A model generated the notes under the pieces. It had not been told where the DNA came from and searched no databases. It worked only from the letters and a program-made list of their open reading frames with translations. Positions 10,987 through 22,727 of a DNA stretch of 64,000 bases are shown in pieces. The position numbers and the translations under genes were made by a program. The stretch spans positions 14,887,700 through 14,951,699 of the forward strand of contig NC_051434.1 in the NCBI RefSeq assembly GCF_001649575.2. Direction: 5' to 3'. The DNA is from Kryptolebias marmoratus (Eukaryota > Chordata > Actinopteri > Cyprinodontiformes > Rivulidae). Position 1 is the first letter of the stretch. The number at the start of each line of letters is the position of its first letter.

Positions 10987-11545
10987 GTAAGATCATTGTC
11001 CAGAGGCGGGATGGAAAACCCACATGCACCTCCTCTGCCCCCCTTGCACTTTGTCACTATCCACAAACCCCACTGCTTACATGCACAGAACTCATAGTGT
11101 AGAGCAAAATAATAATGGGAAATATTATCAGTGACACTGCAGTTTTTTAGACCATGATAGTCATAAATATTCTAAGCAAATCTTTCAATCATTTACAAAC
11201 ATGATGTTCATTGGAATGCAGTTGTATTCATCGTGTTTTCTTTTCTCTTTTTTTTCCCTCCCATTTAAATGGCTGCCTAAGATATCTGCAAACATTTTAA
11301 ATTCCTTTGATAGAGTAGATAAAGTAATGTTAACACTGCGTACACTTTCAGTGCCGTTTGATTAATTCACTCCTGTTCTAATTATCACAACCGTGAAGAA
11401 TCGAACAATAACTACCTCATAAATATTTCTTTAGAGGCACATTCTGCTCCATCTTTCACAGTGTAAATTAATTTTATACCTGATCTAATTGGCCTGAACT
11501 TAATTTATTTTCACAATGTGCTCGGTGCCTTATTAAATACCTATC

Positions 11546-11568
11546 AAAAAAAAAAAAAAAAAAAAAAA
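11546..11568. repeat. Poly-A run
   Basis: An uninterrupted run of about 23 adenines. It could be a retroposon tail, but no element was recognised upstream. Confidence 0.9.
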
Positions 11569-12403
11569 GTTGATCACGTGAGTGGTTAGTGAGGGAATAA
11601 TCAATCAAAGCTGGTTAATGAAATCTGAATTTGGTAATTTAAGACTGGTGAATCCATTTGTCACTCTTATAAAGCCACTTTACCGTTGTGAAAAAAGTAA
11701 CACTTTTATGCCTATACACACAAGTCCTTTTTCAGTCTCTTTGTCAACCTTTCTGTCTTTCTATGTCATTATCTTTGTTCTGTCTTTTACTGTTCTTATC
11801 AGTGTGTGTGTGTGTGCCTGCATGGGTGGTTAGTTGGGTGTGCGAGGGTGGTGGGCACGTATGCGCACAAGACACTGAAACATCTTTGAATCATTAATAC
11901 CCCATTAGAAGCAGACGTAACAGTCCCAGCTCACTCTGCGCTGACCTTCAGAGGGCTACTTTCATTAAGTTTTAAACACACACTCAGACTGCACTCATCT
12001 GCCGAGCTGTAGCGCACACAGTCGTGATAAGTTAGCCAGCCCCAATAGGATAGGTGTACTTTCTCCTGACATCGGCCGCATGCTGGTTCACATCTAATTT
12101 ACACTGCCAGGAAAGGAGCAGAGGCTAGTCTGACATCTTTCGTATTCCCTGTATAGCTACATACTGTATACACACACACATATATAAGTATGATTCTCTT
12201 CCTCTGTGCTCTGTTCTTTCCCATTACTTTCTAAATGTCTTGAGCATGTTTTGCTGAAGTGTTGGACGACTCTCCGAACATGCCAATTAAATATTTTATA
12301 AAAGAAAAAGACAGAAAAATACACAAGTATGGTTCTTAAAACTTGTGCAGCTGAATGCTAATGTGGATCAGAGAGAGGCTAGGTGTATTTTGAGATAATG
12401 CTC

Positions 12404-12447
12404 AAATAATAATAATAATAATAAAGAAAGAAAGAAAGAAAGAAAAT
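12404..12447. repeat. Compound microsatellite (AAT)n-(AAAG)n
   Basis: About seven AAT units are followed directly by about five AAAG units. Simple tandem repeat in an intron. Confidence 0.9.
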
Positions 12448-13159
12448 AAAGAACCACAAGCCAGTCACAAATATTAATTAGATTGCGTTGAAACTAACAG
12501 ACAATTTGGAGCACATATTCCCTTTCGGTTACTGACGTAAGCAGATCTGAAGTTGCGAAAAAGAAAGGGGCTGCTTGGGTCTGGCTTACTCTTTAAAATC
12601 CATTATGTTAAAAATAAGTAGGCAGCTCACTTAAGTGTGAATAATTACATGGATAATGCTATCAGTGTCAGGCCTTTGACAAGTCCCAGCTTGAGTTCAG
12701 CTCTGCTGTTGTCAACATCTCACTTTGAGAGTCACCCACAGACATGGGCACGCTGACTATACAGTAATTATGTAGATAAGAGCAGTGTGTGTGTGTGTAT
12801 GTGCATATTCAAATACTCACATATTATGGTGCCCCATGTGTGTGGCCGAATGCCTCTATGTGTGGCTGGGGACTTGCATGTTTCCTTTTGTTCTTTTTTT
12901 TTTAATTCCTGTGTGTTGATTTTCCATTCGACTGTGTTGCACACCCTGTGTTCAGAGCATACAGTATAAACTCTGTATAGAAAATAATAATGGCATGAGT
13001 AAAATGAGAATCATTTCAGATTATAACATCATTTTTACTGTGTATAACACACAATCTCAGTAATTTTCACATATACTTTATGAGTGATTTAACAACCAGA
13101 ATCACTGCATTTCATACTTTTCCATGTTTTACCGTGGAAACTAAAACCTAATTTAAAGA

Positions 13160-13470
13160 GATAGTTCAGATCTTTAGAAGTTGGGTTCTGTGGAAAGGTT
13201 ATGAACAATGAATAACTTACCATTCAAAAAGCTATGTATAACAGGTAGGAATAGCCTGTTGGGGGACATAAAATGTATTTCTGAAATGTTTTACCAGCTA
13301 ACTACTAGGTAAAGCAGAGCCAAGACAATAATTGATTGTCACCATCTTAAAACAAGGAAAAATAAATAAATAAAATAAAAAACTCTAGTTCACCAAACTG
13401 AGGTAGTTCAAACAGGTTTCTACAACACGCGAGATGGTAATTCTTTATAACCTTTTCACAAAAAAAAAGA
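13160..13470. mobile_element. MITE-like element, inverted-arm family (copy 3, short)
   Basis: The left end (AGTTCAGATCTTTAGAAGTTGGGTTCTGTGGAAAGG, split here by position 13160-13199) matches copy 1. The right end around 13400-13470, with AGGTAGTTCAAACAGGTTTCTACAAC and CTTTATAACCTTTTCACA, is its inverted counterpart. The centre is only about 150 bases. The left end keeps more outer sequence than copy 1. Confidence 0.6.
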
Positions 13471-15443
13471 TCTCAACTAATATTATAATGTCTTGAAGCT
13501 AGTATATTGACTTGGTCATACAAAGACAGCCTTTATTGTGAAACTCAACATTTTATCATTGGTGGCTGTCCAGATCCCTGCCAAACCAATGACAGAAAAA
13601 AAGCATACCCCTAAACTGCCTAATAATAAACAATGTAAGTTAAACCACACCTTAAAAAGACATTAACCATTTGACTTATAAAAGTGTTTAATTTTAAAAG
13701 TACCTAATAAATAATTTGTCCTAAAAATCTTAAACTTTAATAACCCTGCTAACCAACATGGCTGGTGTTCATCCATCACAGGTGCCCCCTCCCCCACCAC
13801 CGAGGCACAACACAGAGCCATCGCTATCACGCAGACCATCTCTTGTTTACAAAGAAAGTCAACGTAAGCCATACTAAAATCAGCATAAACTTCATGAAGT
13901 AGAGCCCTGCTAGCTTAAACTAAATGTAGGCTTAAACTGAACAGTAGGTATCTCATAGTTTGTCACTGTTTGTTGTGTAGTTGTGTATTCATCCAAAAAA
14001 AAAAAAATAAAAATGCAGCATTTCACATGCAACTGACTCTTGGTTGCAAACTTTCTCTGGCAATAATCGTTCAGTCATAGCTTAGAAACTGTGACTAGGC
14101 CTGTCAAGCTCTGGATTTTTCCAATAATGAGATTTGGCCAGTGTGGCTGCAACTCTGCATTTTTAGTAGTTAAAATGTGGTTTACTGTTAAAAGCTTTAC
14201 CAAAGCCAAAAGCTCTCAAGCAAAAAAAAAAAAAAAAAGTTTAGTTTGTGGGGTCAAGACATTACATTGAAGGAACTGATCCTGGTTATGTTGGTTACGG
14301 TATCCATTTGAATAAATTATGATAAGACTTGTGTCCATATGTTGTTTTTCTCCACTCTAGCAGATCATATGGAAACATTTTATCATGACCCACTGGCAAT
14401 TGGTGTGTGATGAAAATGTGTATACAGCAGTACTTGTGTGGAACAGTTTTTTCAAAACCTAAATATAAGTTATGCATTTGTTTATTGTTACAAACCACTT
14501 ATGATTCACTTTGTTTCCAGAATGTATAATTTATGTGAAAAATAACCGCAAAAGGTAAAAAAGAATGGATTTGAGTTAAACAATGTTTGTGACCACACGT
14601 GTGAAGTGGCATCTGCCCTGCTTTTGATACTTGTTTGGTTGTGGCCATTTTTGTCTCAGGACATGCTTCTCATTGTGATTAACTGAAAAAAAAAAAAACC
14701 CAATAATAATAAAATGCTGTTCAACTTGCTATCTTTAGCCTTAGTTTTTACAGCATTTGTAAAATGTTTAAATAACTTTAAATCCTTAAGTGATCAGCTC
14801 AAGATTTGAGGGTCTTTAAAGGACTTATGGATCTAACAGCAAGTAAATTACTATTAACTTTCAGGTTGGAAAATCAACAGTTGCTGTCTAGAGACAACAC
14901 TCTGATTAATTGTTCTGTCTAAAATCAATAACCAGTTTCTAAAACACAAAATAATTTTAAAACAAAATGTCCATGATTGCTGCAATAAATTGTATCTGTA
15001 TGTTGTGACAGCAGAAAGATTGACAGGCCTAGCTACAGTATCAAAGAGAAATGGTATATTCACTCTAGTATGAGCAGTTTGTGTCAAAGTAAACACATGG
15101 AAACTTCCTATTTCAGGATTACATTGCTTGCAACAACTGTAGGACAAACAGTGACAGACAATCAGTATATTTTATGTAGTTGCTCGTCTATTACTGTTCC
15201 ATGGTGCCTCATCGTAAATTGACTGCATTTTGACTGTGATATTAGGAGTTCTGGTGTGATGGTGTACTAGTTCAGCTCATCATAGTGAAACCCCATTGTG
15301 CTTTAGCATTCAGGTGTTGAATGCTCGTTCCCATTCCTTTATCAGCCCCTGTGCAAGTCCAGATGGAAACAGGCAACATAAAACTAATACAACAGGATAG
15401 ATGGAGCTATACAGTGGTCTGATTCAGGACTGGATTGTTTTTG

Positions 15444-15485
15444 CTTGTTTGTTTGTTTGTTTGTTTGTTTGTTTTGTTTTGTTTT
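15444..15485. repeat. (TTTG)n microsatellite
   Basis: About eight TTTG units followed by imperfect TTTTG units. Confidence 0.9.
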
Positions 15486-17639
15486 TATGTATTTGTAGGA
15501 TATTTTTTGTGTAACTTTTATATAGTCACTGTATTAGTTTCAGTGGCCAACCTAAACCTAAAGGTCTAAACACCATAATCAAGTGATAAATCCGTTCAAA
15601 GACAATGACCCATTCACAAACCAATTTATAACCACCTCATAAACCATAATATTCTGCTCATTAACTTGCCCATTGAGGGAAAAAAATAAAAAGAGTTTGA
15701 CAATTAGTACTTAATATGGGTGCTAATGGGGACAAAAAGGATTAAAAGGTACCGGATCAGAAGAGACCTGATCCATTTACTTTGGAAAGTTAACATCATT
15801 GTGTCAGATGTATTAAGCAGATGAGTGGATGTCAGAAAGTTTCTGAGACTGGGGAATTTACTTCTCATCTTATCTTCACATCTTTTACATGTTTCTATGT
15901 TCAAGTATTGTAGACTTACACTGGTCCTGGGCATTAAATATACATCTACAAATAGCATCCATAACCTTCAAACCTTTATCTTTTGCTTTTCCCCTCATTT
16001 CTGGGTCCGACCCTCTTCTTTTGAGTTCCTGTGAACTTGATGGTACACGTTGAGTATTTATGCCAGTATTTACCACTCCAACTGCCAGAAGCTCTGGCAT
16101 GATAAATGGGTGTTATGCCTCATAGACAGAAATGATGGGCGAATGCATAAGTGGAAGGAAGGGTTACTCAGAGTACATGACAAGAGTCGGTGCTCTGCGT
16201 TTAAAATGACCTTGTCTGTCTGGACTGAAACTAACAGAGATATTCTTGATTGATTTTTTTTTTTTTTTCCAAAAACAAAATATAAATACTACCTTGTGGG
16301 TAACAGTTGTTAGTGGCAGACTGTGACATGAATGTTTTCTGAATGATACAATACTACATTATCATTTAGTTAAACTAGCTTCCACTACCAAATGTTTCAT
16401 CACTGACCCCAAAACAACAGCTGCTGACCTGGACTCAAGTGTTTTTTGACATAAATGTAATGTCTGCTCCCATTTTCGAGGCCTCTCTGCACTGATAACA
16501 CTCTGTTGAAGTGGACAGAGTGGGCTTCACATTAATGCTAATGGTAACAGCAAATTCAAATCGCGCTCTGTTTTAAGTACAGTGGCTGCTCTGGCAGGGG
16601 TTGGACTGAGCAGATGGACTGAGTCCATTTTTTTTTTTTTTTTTGGTATTCTGTAATGGAGAAACAATACAAATGGAGTCACTGAGGTTACCAAAAGCCA
16701 GCGAGGATGCAATATGTATATAACAGTGTGTATTAACATTAGCGTCAGTACTTATGTTGAACATTTAGAGCAGCATCTTGGCCTCCGTTGCCGTGGAATT
16801 AGCCTGCTGTTTTTCTATCCTTTCCACCGAGTTCAGAAGGTCAGAGCACAAATTTGCATGCAGTGCCCAATGATGCAGTGTTGTGCCTCGCTGTGTGTGG
16901 GATGGAGGGTGGGTGTGTGAGTGTTAGAAAGAGTTAGCACTGTGTAATGGCTTGGCTGATGTAATTTTTAGCTCACAAATAGGAATGTATCTTTATCCTA
17001 TTTTAAACTCTTGATTAAATGATGCATAAACCAGTTTGCATCTTCAGATGAAAGCAAAGGAAGCTGTATGGAAGAAGATAGATAGAAATGAAACATTTGT
17101 TGTGATTTTTGTCAATGCTAAATGATCTTAGCAGGGACACTGAACAAATTTGCAATGAGAGATTTATTTTTGCAATTCATTCAGCCAATTGACTGCAGGC
17201 CTGTTTGTGGAAAAATATGATACATTTTGTATTTATTAGTTTACATTTACAAGTATGTTATGAAATTTTCTTGTAGGATTCTTCATTAGCCGTCTAGATT
17301 TAGCAGACGTGACACCGGTTCTTTATGAATCCATAGGAAACATTAGTAGCTGATATTGATATTCCAGCAAGGTTTCCAAGATATTGTTAGGAAATAATGT
17401 ACATGCTTGGAGGATGTCTCATGTAAAATGAAGATGTATTATTTTAAATGACAAAGACACATTTTTTATTGTTTCAGTGAGGGCAATTTGCCTACGCTTA
17501 CAAAGCCCGCAGGTCTAGTCAATTTGCTAGCATTAAGCTGAGGGGGTTTCAATTTCACATACCAGCAATAAGGCAAGTCCAGCCCTCTCCTCCCACTTCA
17601 TATCTCATTCTCCTTTCTATTTGTCTTCACAGCTTGACA

Positions 17640-17960
17640 TTTTCTGTCTCGCTGTCTCCCTCATTTACCAATTTCTCCTCCTAAGCTCAGCCCTTAGTAG
17701 CATGTTTCAGGCATTAATTGAATAATTAATTCCTCTCATTAGCTTGTTTTTTTTATTATTTCTTTGCCCCCTTCTCCAAATATAGACTCATCAGCTGTTT
17801 TCATTCCTCTATTCAAATCGCCCATGAAAAGCAAGGGCCGTCAGAGTGTAGCTTTAGCTCTGTCGGTGATTCCTAATGAGAGGACGGCGGACGAGGCGGA
17901 ACCAGTCTAACGCTGGCTTTGTGCACCAACAGGCACAATACTAATTTAGCTCATTTAGTG
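17640..17960. promoter_or_regulatory. Candidate conserved noncoding element in intron 5
   Basis: This non-repetitive stretch contains GGCATTAATTGAATAATTAATTCC, two TTAGCT(C/T) motifs, a GC-richer centre (GGACGGCGGACGAGGCGG) and GGCCAATTAAAAGG. Clusters of ATTA sites in unique sequence are typical of neural enhancers. No alignment is available, so this is a guess from composition. Confidence 0.25.
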
Positions 17961-18618
17961 TCCTTGGGCCAATTAAAAGGAGGTGAAAAGGTTTGAATCA
18001 CCGTCTGGAACTGTTTTTTTTGTTTAGGGGAACTGGTCTTGAATTGCACATGCCCAGACAGCGGTAACCCAAGCCTGTGTGATTGATTGCTCGTTTGTTT
18101 GCAATATTTTGCACTAATTACATTTATACATCCTACATTCACCCAAATTTGGCTCCTTTGAAGAGGTTTATTGCTTTTGACACAGATTCCTTTCAAGCTA
18201 ACGGGGTAATCAATGCTAAACGCTGCCATGCAAGGTCTTGTTTTTTCATGCTTCCTAATGAATTATGCCATTACTGAATATAGATTGCATTGTTAGTTTT
18301 AGTACATAACAATATAAACACACAGAAACCATGAAGTACAGTAGTTTACGGTTACTGAATCAAGGACCCCACCTGACTGCTAAAACATGAACACAATGTC
18401 CTGGCATCCACTCAGTCTTCTCTCACATCTTTGATGTTACTTCCATTTTCTTCATTTTTGTTTGACTTGGATGTCACAATCAGTGGACATTTTTATTTGC
18501 TTCACAGCTGCATTTTATTGATTTCTTCTTTTTTTTTTTCTTTTTTATTTTGTTTGTTTTGTTTCATGTGCTTTGTTTGCTGACTGGTCCTTTGTGTTGC
18601 ATGCTTGTCATGTCCCAG

Positions 18619-18670
18619 TTTGATCGTAGCCACACAGTCAGCAGAACCATGGGCATCCGAGTCAACAAAG
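18619..18670 (+). CDS. adgrb2: Candidate alternative (cassette) exon of adgrb2
   Basis: Fifty-two bases lie between an acceptor ATGTCCCAG preceded by a T-rich tract and a donor AAG-GTAAAG. After the long form of exon 5 it reads FDRSHTVSRTMGIRVNK and leaves phase 1. Exon 6 is then read in another frame (EGKEMEHFVYRR) to a TGA at 20805-20807, giving a tail without QTEV. After the short form of exon 5 (donor at 10953) it instead reads LIVATQSAEPWASESTK and rejoins REKRWS in frame. Splice signals are visible. I do not recognise either peptide, so a pseudo-exon is possible. Confidence 0.4.
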
Positions 18671-18886
18671 GTAAAGTTAACCCACTTACCTGCATCCACT
18701 TCTTCAACCCTCATCATTTCCTAAAGCCACATTCCTTACACACATCCAGGCAAGTTTTTGTTTTTTTTAATTTAACAGTTTTTGGGTTTTTTTTTTTGTT
18801 GTTGTTTTTTTTGTTTTACTTTCATAGTCATTGCGCTATGACCCAAATGTTTAAACAGCTATCTTAAAAAGAGTAATGTTCAAATT

Positions 18887-19594
18887 TACTCTCACTGGCC
18901 ACTTTAAAAGGTACACCTTGCTAGTACTAAGTTGGATGCAGATTTGCCAGCTGCACATCCATGATCCAAATCTTCTGTTTCACCACATCCCAAAGGTGCT
19001 TGATTGACTTAAGTACAGGCCATTGAAGTCTAATGATTTGAGACTCATCAGATCAGGCAGTGGGTTTTTTTCAATCTCTTATTGTCCAACTTTGGTAAGC
19101 CTGTGCAAATTTTAGCCTCAGTGTCCTGACAGAAGTAGCACCCCATGTGGTCTTTTGGTGTTGTAGCCCATCTGTTTTGCTGTGCATTCAGAGATGGTAT
19201 TCTGCATACCTTGTTTAGAACAAGTGGTCATTTGGGCTACTTTTCCCTTTCTGTCATGTTGAACAAGTCAGCTGATTTCATTCTGACCTCTAACATACTT
19301 TTTTTCCACACAACTGCTGCTCACTGTATTTTATTTATTTATTTTTTTTTGAAAGTTGTCTGTAAACCCTAGAGATGGTCGTGTGTGAAGATCCCAGTAG
19401 GTTATCAGTTTCTGAAATGCTAAGACCAGCCCATCTGGAACCAACAACTATGCCACATCTCCATTTTAATGCTTGCTTTGAACTTCAGCAAGTCATCTTC
19501 ATCATATCTCGACACCTAAATGCATTGAGCTGCTGGTGATTTGTTAAAAAGCAATTGAACAGGTGTACCTAATAAAGTGGCTAGTGAGTGTGTG
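18887..19594 (-). mobile_element. Internally deleted Tc1-like transposon
   Basis: The left end CACTGGCCACTTTAAAAGGTACACC (18893-18917) and the right end GGTGTACCTAATAAAGTGGCTAGTGAGTG (19562-19590) are inverted copies. They match the CACTGGCCACTTTATTAGGTACACC ends of a widespread teleost Tc1-like family. The interior, read on the minus strand, keeps scraps of the transposase gene: a region near 19370-19450 that includes the pairing-domain part (CTTAGCATTTCAGAAACTG in reverse), and pieces near 19000-19200. It is about 700 bases rather than the usual 1.2-1.3 kb, with no open frame, so it is dead. Confidence 0.85.
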
Positions 19595-20769
19595 TGCTAT
19601 GTTTTACTGATAAATTAAAAGTGGACATCATTTTACATAAATCTTTGAGGTTTCAAAAACTTTTTCTTTTCAGTAACGTAAAAATCTTCTAAGCACTACA
19701 ATCAATATGTTCGAAATTAACCACAGCTGGGAATCAATCTGGAGCTAGTCCTGAGGGAGACTGGGATTTAGAGAGTACAAATAGCTGTATGATGATCCTC
19801 TTTCGCTAGTCAACACAGCCACAGAAATAACTCCAACACCAAACACTATTAGACTTGTTTTCTTTTTTTTTCTTCTTCTTTTCTTTTCACTCATTTTTTG
19901 CACTGGTGTTGCTTCCTTGGGTTGTCTACTGGGAAACACCTGCTACTTCACAACAGCTGTGCAGGTTGCAAGCCAAATAAACACAACAACCAACCACAGA
20001 GAAGCAAGCCACTGCAAGATAACTACAGACAAGACTGCAGAGGAACAGCAGGAAAAGTGAAAGGTTGAACATACAAAGTCAGCAGGGTCTCTTTATAGCT
20101 TAGCCTTAACTGTTTTATGTCTTATTGTTACACTTCCAGTGAAAAATCAATAGTGTAGGTGGTGCAGATAGCATTTTGTGCACTAACAACCTTTTATTAT
20201 TAATATTAGAAAGCAAGGGCTTCAAAACCTCTATCACTATGCAGTAGATTTATCATTAGGACTTTTACAGATAATATCAAAGGACTTTACACCTTTACAT
20301 CATCCATTCTTTTATCCCTTTTGTAGTGGCTGTAGATGTCATAAGTAGAGAAAAACATGTATGGTAGAATATTTCCGTATTTCAAACTGCTCTCACATCC
20401 ACAGCTTCCTCTGAGCTTTGACAGGTCTGAAAGTTGCAAATAGAGCTGGCTTCAACACATCTCAAGCATGTTTTATAGTAATCACTGTCTGCACTGCTTT
20501 AGTTCATGTTAGCCTGTTCTGTGAGTGTGTTCACGTGTGAGGAGCACCGAGCCGATGGAAACAGAGAGAGATGGAAGGGGTAAGGTGTGACCACAAAGCA
20601 ACAGCTGCCTGTTCACCCAATGAAGGTGTTGGAACACGACTGTTGTTTCAAGGCAGAGTTGTCAGTGACTATGATACCCCACCCCATCACCCCTACCTCC
20701 CCTTCTTCTCTTTCTTCCTCTTTGCCCTCACCCCCTCTTTGTTCTCTTCCTTTCATTTCATCACCACAG

Positions 20770-20823
20770 AGGGAAAAGAGATGGAGCATTTCGTCTACCG
20801 GAGGTGAAAAGAACTCCTTGAGT
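20770..20823 (+). CDS. adgrb2: adgrb2 tail exon 6: REKRWSISSTGGEKNSLS
   Basis: This 54-base exon (18 codons, tail residues 360-377) lies between CACCACAG and GTAAGT with phase 0 on both sides. It encodes REKRWSISSTGGEKNSLS. The REKRWS(V/I)SS.GG sequence is, as I recall, specific to ADGRB2 among the three BAI paralogues, so it is the main argument for the gene's identity. RWSISS resembles a basophilic kinase site (RxxS/RxS), which is inference only. Read in the frame set by the cassette exon at 18619, this exon contains a TGA 16 bases before its 3' end. Confidence 0.92.
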
Positions 20824-21194
20824 GTAAGTAGAGGGGTTTTTGGCCGAGAGAGGGGGTGGGAAGGCAGAGATGGCAAAAGCGAACAGATATACATGCAGTA
20901 GCAGCACAATCGCGTCAGCCATAGCCTCCCAGGGATAAAGTTGGGCTTAACTGCAGCATTACCCACACGCCTGCATTACAAAATGTTCCTTCGCCAGCAT
21001 TTAGCATGCAAATTGGCTCCCAGATTATGCCTTTTGTATTCATTTTACAAACTGTCAGGCTGTGATGCGGGGAGAATGATAATAAGGCAGATATTGCCCC
21101 CTAGCGCTACGCTGACAATCATCACACACTCAAAAGAAGGGTGAGGGTTGGGGGGGAGGGGATGTTATGTGCTAAGCCGCAGATCAATGAGTTC

Positions 21195-21220
21195 TGTGTG
21201 TGTGTGTGTGTGTGTGTGTG
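21195..21220. repeat. (GT)n microsatellite
   Basis: About 13 uninterrupted GT units. Confidence 0.95.
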
Positions 21221-21711
21221 CTAGATGAGGAGATAGACTGGGGCAAAGGGTGTAAATAACTCAAAACAAGTTACATGTGAGTATTTTTGAGTTGCTGCAC
21301 TGAGGCAAAGGGAGGTATTATGAAAAATGAATGTCGAGAAAACAAAATGATAAGAGCTGCAGAAAGTTAGCAATTGATGAAATTGAAAAGCTGATGGAGT
21401 TGTGCCCTCTGCTTGCATAGATTGCATATGTGCAAACAGGCTTAAACAGACAGCTTACAAATTAAAACAACTAAAAAATAAAATAAAAAAAGCATGCAGA
21501 TTCTGACTCCAATCTCATCACATCCTACTGTTTGGTCTGCAGGTCTTATGTACTTTGAAGCACACTATGTTGACACAGATTGAACAGATTAGCAGTTGCT
21601 TAAGCACTTTGATTGTTACAAAACTCTGCTTAACGAAGACAGCAATCAGTGTCTCACACTTCTGGAATGATTGCTGCCTCAATTGGAGGAGTTTAAAGCA
21701 TCTTGGACTTT

Positions 21712-21745
21712 TTTTGTTTGTTTGTTTGTTTGTTTGTTTTGTTTT
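21712..21745. repeat. (TTTG)n microsatellite
   Basis: About seven TTTG units, directly before a LINE fragment. Confidence 0.85.
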
Positions 21746-21754
21746 TTTAAGTGA

Positions 21755-21890
21755 TGGCAGGATGGAGCAAGAGATGGACCTGACAGATCAGGGCTGTGCC
21801 TGCAGTATGTTGCTTTGATTTCTAAATGAGGATTTACTGGTCCATCTACATTCCAACAATCACCTACGGTCATGAGCTATTAACGCTCCA
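21755..21890 (+). mobile_element. Non-LTR retrotransposon fragment (reverse transcriptase 3' part)
   Basis: Phrases such as GGCAGGATGGAGCAAGAGATGGACC and CCAACAATCACCTACGGTCATGAGCT parallel the better copy at 62790-63275 (ATCTATGGTCATGAACT). The corresponding peptide in intact teleost LINEs runs YVPTLTYGHELW. The fragment is short and frameshifted, a dead 5'-truncated insertion. Confidence 0.55.
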
Positions 21891-22704
21891 GCATACTCCA
21901 TAAGATGTCAAAAAGTCGGTTCGCGGTCACATGGTTGTGAGACATTTGTTTTGATACACACCTTTCATAGTCCACGAGACACTCAGATCAGAACTCCCAG
22001 GAATCTCCTTCCTCCTCTGACAGCGTTAAAATTGGTTTCTTCCCGCCACCTTCTAAAGTCTTCTGTCTTTGTACAGATTTTTGCTTTCCTTGCCCCAACC
22101 AGACTTTTTTATCAAACCAACCGAGGCAGTACAAACTGTTTGGAATTTGCAAATTTGAAGGTGTGCAATAATGAGCAAACAAAGGGTAAGTGCCTCTATG
22201 TGGCCTGGCCACCACAGCCACAAAGAACTGCCTGTGTCTCCGTGTGGTCTTTTTACATTCATAGGTTATATGTTTTGCTGAAACAGTTGTAAAGACTGCT
22301 GTATTTTCTAACAGCCTCGGCTAGCTGCTTCTGAGCGGAGCAGCAGAAGCAAAATGATTCCATTAAAGCTTACTGGCTTTTCCGCACAAACACACCCACG
22401 ACAACTTTTAACCAATTACGGACACCTTGGCGCAAACCCTTGTGCAAAATAGTTTGACCAGGGCCTTGTGTTGTGAAGTTGTGGACAAAGCTGCTATGCA
22501 AACAAATTAAAGAAATTTTCATCACACATCACACAATTAGATCTGAATTCATGACTACTTATGGAATATGCAAACAGCTTTAGTCATAACTTACCTTTGG
22601 ATAATTGGGTGGAAATAAATAAATGTCCAATATGACTTCCTACTTTTCTGCAGAAGGGCAGATTTGCCAAATCAACACAAACAAGGAGAACCAATTCTTG
22701 AAGT

Positions 22705-22727
22705 TTTTTTTTTTTTTTTTTTTTTTC
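22705..22727. repeat. Poly-T run
   Basis: About 23 thymines; possibly a reverse-oriented retroposon tail. Confidence 0.85.

Larger units (their letters stand above)
10987..20769 (+). other. adgrb2: Large intron between tail exons 5 and 6
   Basis: This 9.8 kb intron contains the candidate cassette exon (18619-18670), an inverted-arm MITE (13160-13470), a deleted Tc1-like transposon (18887-19594) and several microsatellites. A GC-richer, non-repetitive stretch with TAAT-type motifs at about 17640-17960 may be regulatory. No other exon was supported. Confidence 0.75.
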
